Assembly (NCBI GenBank): GCA_002695185.1
Contig: NZOF01000030.1
Location: forward strand, 1-8,404
Length of the DNA: 8,404 bases
From: Erythrobacter sp.
GTDB lineage: Bacteria > Pseudomonadota > Alphaproteobacteria > Sphingomonadales > Sphingomonadaceae
Reading direction: 5' to 3'
Below the pieces are notes generated by a model. The model was given only the letters and a program-made list of their open reading frames with translations. It was not told where the DNA came from and ran no database searches. The position numbers and the translations under genes are program-made. Positions 6,787 to 8,404 of the stretch are shown one piece after another; position 1 is the first letter of the stretch, and every line of letters begins with the position of its first letter.

Positions 6787-7501
6787 GGTGGAAAATCTCC
6801 GGATGCGTGGCGAAATGCTCCAGCAGCGGGGCAGGCATCAAAAAGGCCTCCGGGTCATCAATGACGTCCGTGAATTGCGAGCGATAGGCCGAAAGCGCAA
6901 GCCGCTTGCGCTCCGCCAGCGGAGGCGCTTCAAACAGGCGAAGCTCGGTTCCGGGCAGCCGTCGCTCGCCAAAGCGGCCCCAGATCGGCGCGCTCCACAA
7001 CGTTGTCCGGTAATGCTCCGCCAGATCGCGCGCGATCGCATGGGCGGTGATGTGATCGCAATGCGGATCGATGTACGAGGTGGTCCAGATCGCCTGCGGA
7101 TCGATGATATCTGCAAAGGCAAGAAGCGCCTCCTGGCCCGCGTCTGAGAGATTGCCATGGCGACTTTGCCCGTCGGGCAGTCCAAGCGCCCGAATTGCGA
7201 CCGGACGTCGCGGGGCGAGGCTCGATAGCGCTTCCTCCAGCTCAGCTCGGCGCATTGCGACCAGTTTGGCGCGATCATAGAAGGGGTGCGAACTTTCGCC
7301 ATTGGTCACCAGCACCACCCCGATCGTTCGCCCCGCATCTGCCGCTGCGGCCAGAGCCTGACCGCAACCCAGCGTCTCGTCGTCGGGATGCGGCATCACC
7401 AGCAGCAGCCCGCCGGGCGGCGACAGCTCGTCCAGTTCGATTGCGGCCCCGCCTTCCGCAGCGCGAAGCACGCTGCCTTGCGCGATTACAGGAACGCTCA
7501 C
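6779..7501 (-). CDS. PIG-L family deacetylase
   Basis: This is a zinc-dependent N-acetylglucosaminyl-type deacetylase of 240 residues. The metal site is MPHPDDETLGCG (His38, Asp40, Asp41), with the second half DPHCDH (His147, Asp149, His150). The stretch VTNGESSHPFYDR and the LPDG turn at 108-111 also fit the LmbE/PIG-L fold. Known members remove acetyl groups from GlcNAc-inositol, mycothiol or bacillithiol precursors, and lincomycin- or teicoplanin-type intermediates. A GTG at 7501 overlaps the upstream stop as GTGA and is preferred; an upstream GTG at 7525 would add eight residues within the previous gene. It lies between an acyl-CoA dehydrogenase-like gene and a NodS-like methyltransferase, so the three probably act on one amino-sugar or acylated product. 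The substrate is unknown. Confidence 0.92.
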   Translation of the reverse strand: MSVPVIAQGSVLRAAEGGAAIELDELSPPGGLLLVMPHPDDETLGCGQALAAAADAGRTIGVVLVTNGESSHPFYDRAKLVAMRRAELEEALSSLAPRRPVAIRALGLPDGQSRHGNLSDAGQEALLAFADIIDPQAIWTTSYIDPHCDHITAHAIARDLAEHYRTTLWSAPIWGRFGERRLPGTELRLFEAPPLAERKRLALSAYRSQFTDVIDDPEAFLMPAPLLEHFATHPEIFHRD

Positions 7502-8205
7502 AGATCTTCTGCCCGTAACCCGCACCCGGCCAGAGCCTGCGCGGCACGCTGGCGCTTGGCATCAGGCTGCGCCTGGCACAGGAACAGCCCCAGATCACGG
7601 CGGATCCGCTCGATCGTGGTGCCCTCCTCGTGCGCTGCCATCCCCAGCCCGCGCTCGACCAGCGCCAGCACTGTGCGGCAATTGTCCTCGGTCACCTGCC
7701 GCGCCAGTAGCGAGAGGGTGGCGGTGCCGGGCTTCGCATCGCGCGCCTCTACCGCTTTTGCTGCTCGCCACAGCCACAGCCGCATGGTTTCGAGCGCGAT
7801 AGCGCCAGTCGCGATACGGTCGAACTGGTGAGGATCCTCGATCCTGCCGCGCTCCTGCAAGGCTTCGCGGAAATGCGCGAACAGCGCCTCGGCACCGCCA
7901 CAATGTGCAGCGCAATAGCGCCAGATCCCGCCCTCGAAATGCGGCTCGCGGGAATAATCCCCCAGTTCGCCGAGCACGGCATCGTCTGCAAGTTCGCCCC
8001 CGGTAAAATCGTAACGCCCAGATCGCGTGGCGCGCATCCCCGAGACGTTCCAGCCGGAAGGATCGCAGCGCGAAGGATCGTTGGCCGGGGCGAGTGCGAG
8101 CAAGACGCCCTGCTCTCCATTGATCGCCACCACCGCGTGGCGAACGAGGCCGAGGCCCGATGCGAAGCGTTTGGCGCCCCCCAGTTCTCGGATGTGGGTA
8201 TTCAC
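7498..8205 (-). pseudogene. Acyl-CoA dehydrogenase-like gene, N-terminally truncated
   Basis: From about RELGGAKRFASG onward this reads as the middle and C-terminal parts of an acyl-CoA dehydrogenase-family flavoprotein: SGWNVSGMRATRSGRYDFTG, then a helical C-terminal domain (GAIALETMRLWLWRAAKA; GLGMAAHEEGTTIERIRRDLG). Family members usually have about 330-390 residues. Here similarity begins near 8170-8200 and the N-terminal helical domain, which forms part of the FAD and substrate site, is absent. The frame continues to 8394, but that upstream part is the reverse complement of a phytanoyl-CoA dioxygenase-like coding sequence on the plus strand. A GTG at 8205 with AGAGGA just upstream could start a 235-residue remnant, which would keep downstream translation coupled through the GTGA overlap with the deacetylase. 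It is probably inactive as an enzyme. This divergent branch, adjacent to PIG-L and methyltransferase genes, may not act on CoA esters. Confidence 0.75.
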
Positions 8206-8404
8206 GATTCCTCTACGCGCATTCGGGTCGGCTCGCATATCGATACAGCGCGACAACTCGCACCGGCCAAGGAAGCCGGTCTGACCCTTCGAGAGTTGGC
8301 CTCGAACGGATTCGCCGGATCGGCCCATCGCCTGGAGCAACTGGCAACGGGTCCGGCCGGCAAGGTGTATCTGTGCCACCCTTTCCTCGTGCATTCTGCA
8401 TATA
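8206..8404 (+). pseudogene. Phytanoyl-CoA dioxygenase-like fragment (5' missing, runs off right edge)
   Basis: The plus strand reads DSSTRIRVGSHIDTARQLAP, continues through EAGLTLRELA, and reaches ATGPAGKVYLCHPFLVHSAY at the edge. This matches the second half of the double-stranded beta-helix in phytanoyl-CoA dioxygenase-like Fe(II)/2-oxoglutarate oxygenases: the RVGSH turn and the GxVxLCHPFLVH strand, whose last His (codon at 8392) is the likely distal iron ligand. The HxD motif and N-terminal half should lie to the left, but the DNA there codes for acyl-CoA dehydrogenase on the opposite strand. No good start codon is present; GTG at 8194 is possible but would give only the C-terminal part. 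The C-terminus, including any 2-oxoglutarate-binding Arg, is outside the window. The gene seems to be 5'-truncated by a rearrangement near 8200. Confidence 0.72.

Noticed and set aside
8206..8394. N-terminal extension of the acyl-CoA dehydrogenase frame to a start at 8394
   Set aside because: This part does not resemble the family, while the plus strand here gives a clear phytanoyl-CoA dioxygenase-like sequence.
1..8404. CRISPR array, tRNA, rRNA, phage or defence island
   Set aside because: No spaced direct repeats, cloverleaf sequences, rRNA motifs or relevant proteins were seen on either strand.

Overview
The window looks like chromosomal DNA from an alphaproteobacterium, most likely a sphingomonad or Erythrobacter-type organism. 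The basis is the high GC content, codon use dominated by G/C at third positions, and protein flavours familiar from that group: a clade-2 KatE, a COG5637-like SRPBCC protein, and an acyl-CoA dehydrogenase/PIG-L/NodS-like methyltransferase cluster. The taxonomic call is inference; there is no rRNA or other marker gene here.

Layout from left to right. (1) 1-606: a TetR/AcrR-type repressor on the minus strand, cut by the left edge, with a promoter and a perfect palindromic operator just upstream. (2) About 607-2156: a gene-poor, decayed stretch. It holds a possible 75-residue membrane protein whose reading may continue in another frame, the C-terminal remnant of an MFS transporter broken by a one-base frameshift, and the first 50 or so codons of an IS3-family OrfA joined directly to the MFS remnant. 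(3) 2262-6205: a tight plus-strand operon of a large-subunit catalase (katE), a membrane-anchored SRPBCC protein and a zinc-dependent alcohol/formaldehyde-type dehydrogenase. The SRPBCC ribosome binding site overlaps the katE stop, and the next pair overlap by ATGA. (4) 6202-8205: a minus-strand operon read right to left as acyl-CoA dehydrogenase (N-terminally truncated), PIG-L deacetylase and NodS-like SAM methyltransferase, each overlapping the next. (5) About 8206-8404: the interior of a phytanoyl-CoA dioxygenase-like gene on the plus strand, running off the right edge and lacking its N-terminal part.

The katE operon reads as a stress-defence unit: catalase removes hydrogen peroxide, the dehydrogenase probably handles a toxic aldehyde or alcohol, and the SRPBCC protein has an unknown membrane-associated role. 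The acyl-CoA dehydrogenase/PIG-L/methyltransferase set looks like the remainder of a small biosynthetic or modification cluster that has lost the 5' part of its first gene. The two operons converge on a shared CTAG with no room for a terminator. I found no CRISPR array, tRNA, rRNA, phage module or defence system. The most notable signals are the two rearrangement scars (about 1943 and about 8200), the operator, the catalase active-site substitution, and the overlapping stop codons.
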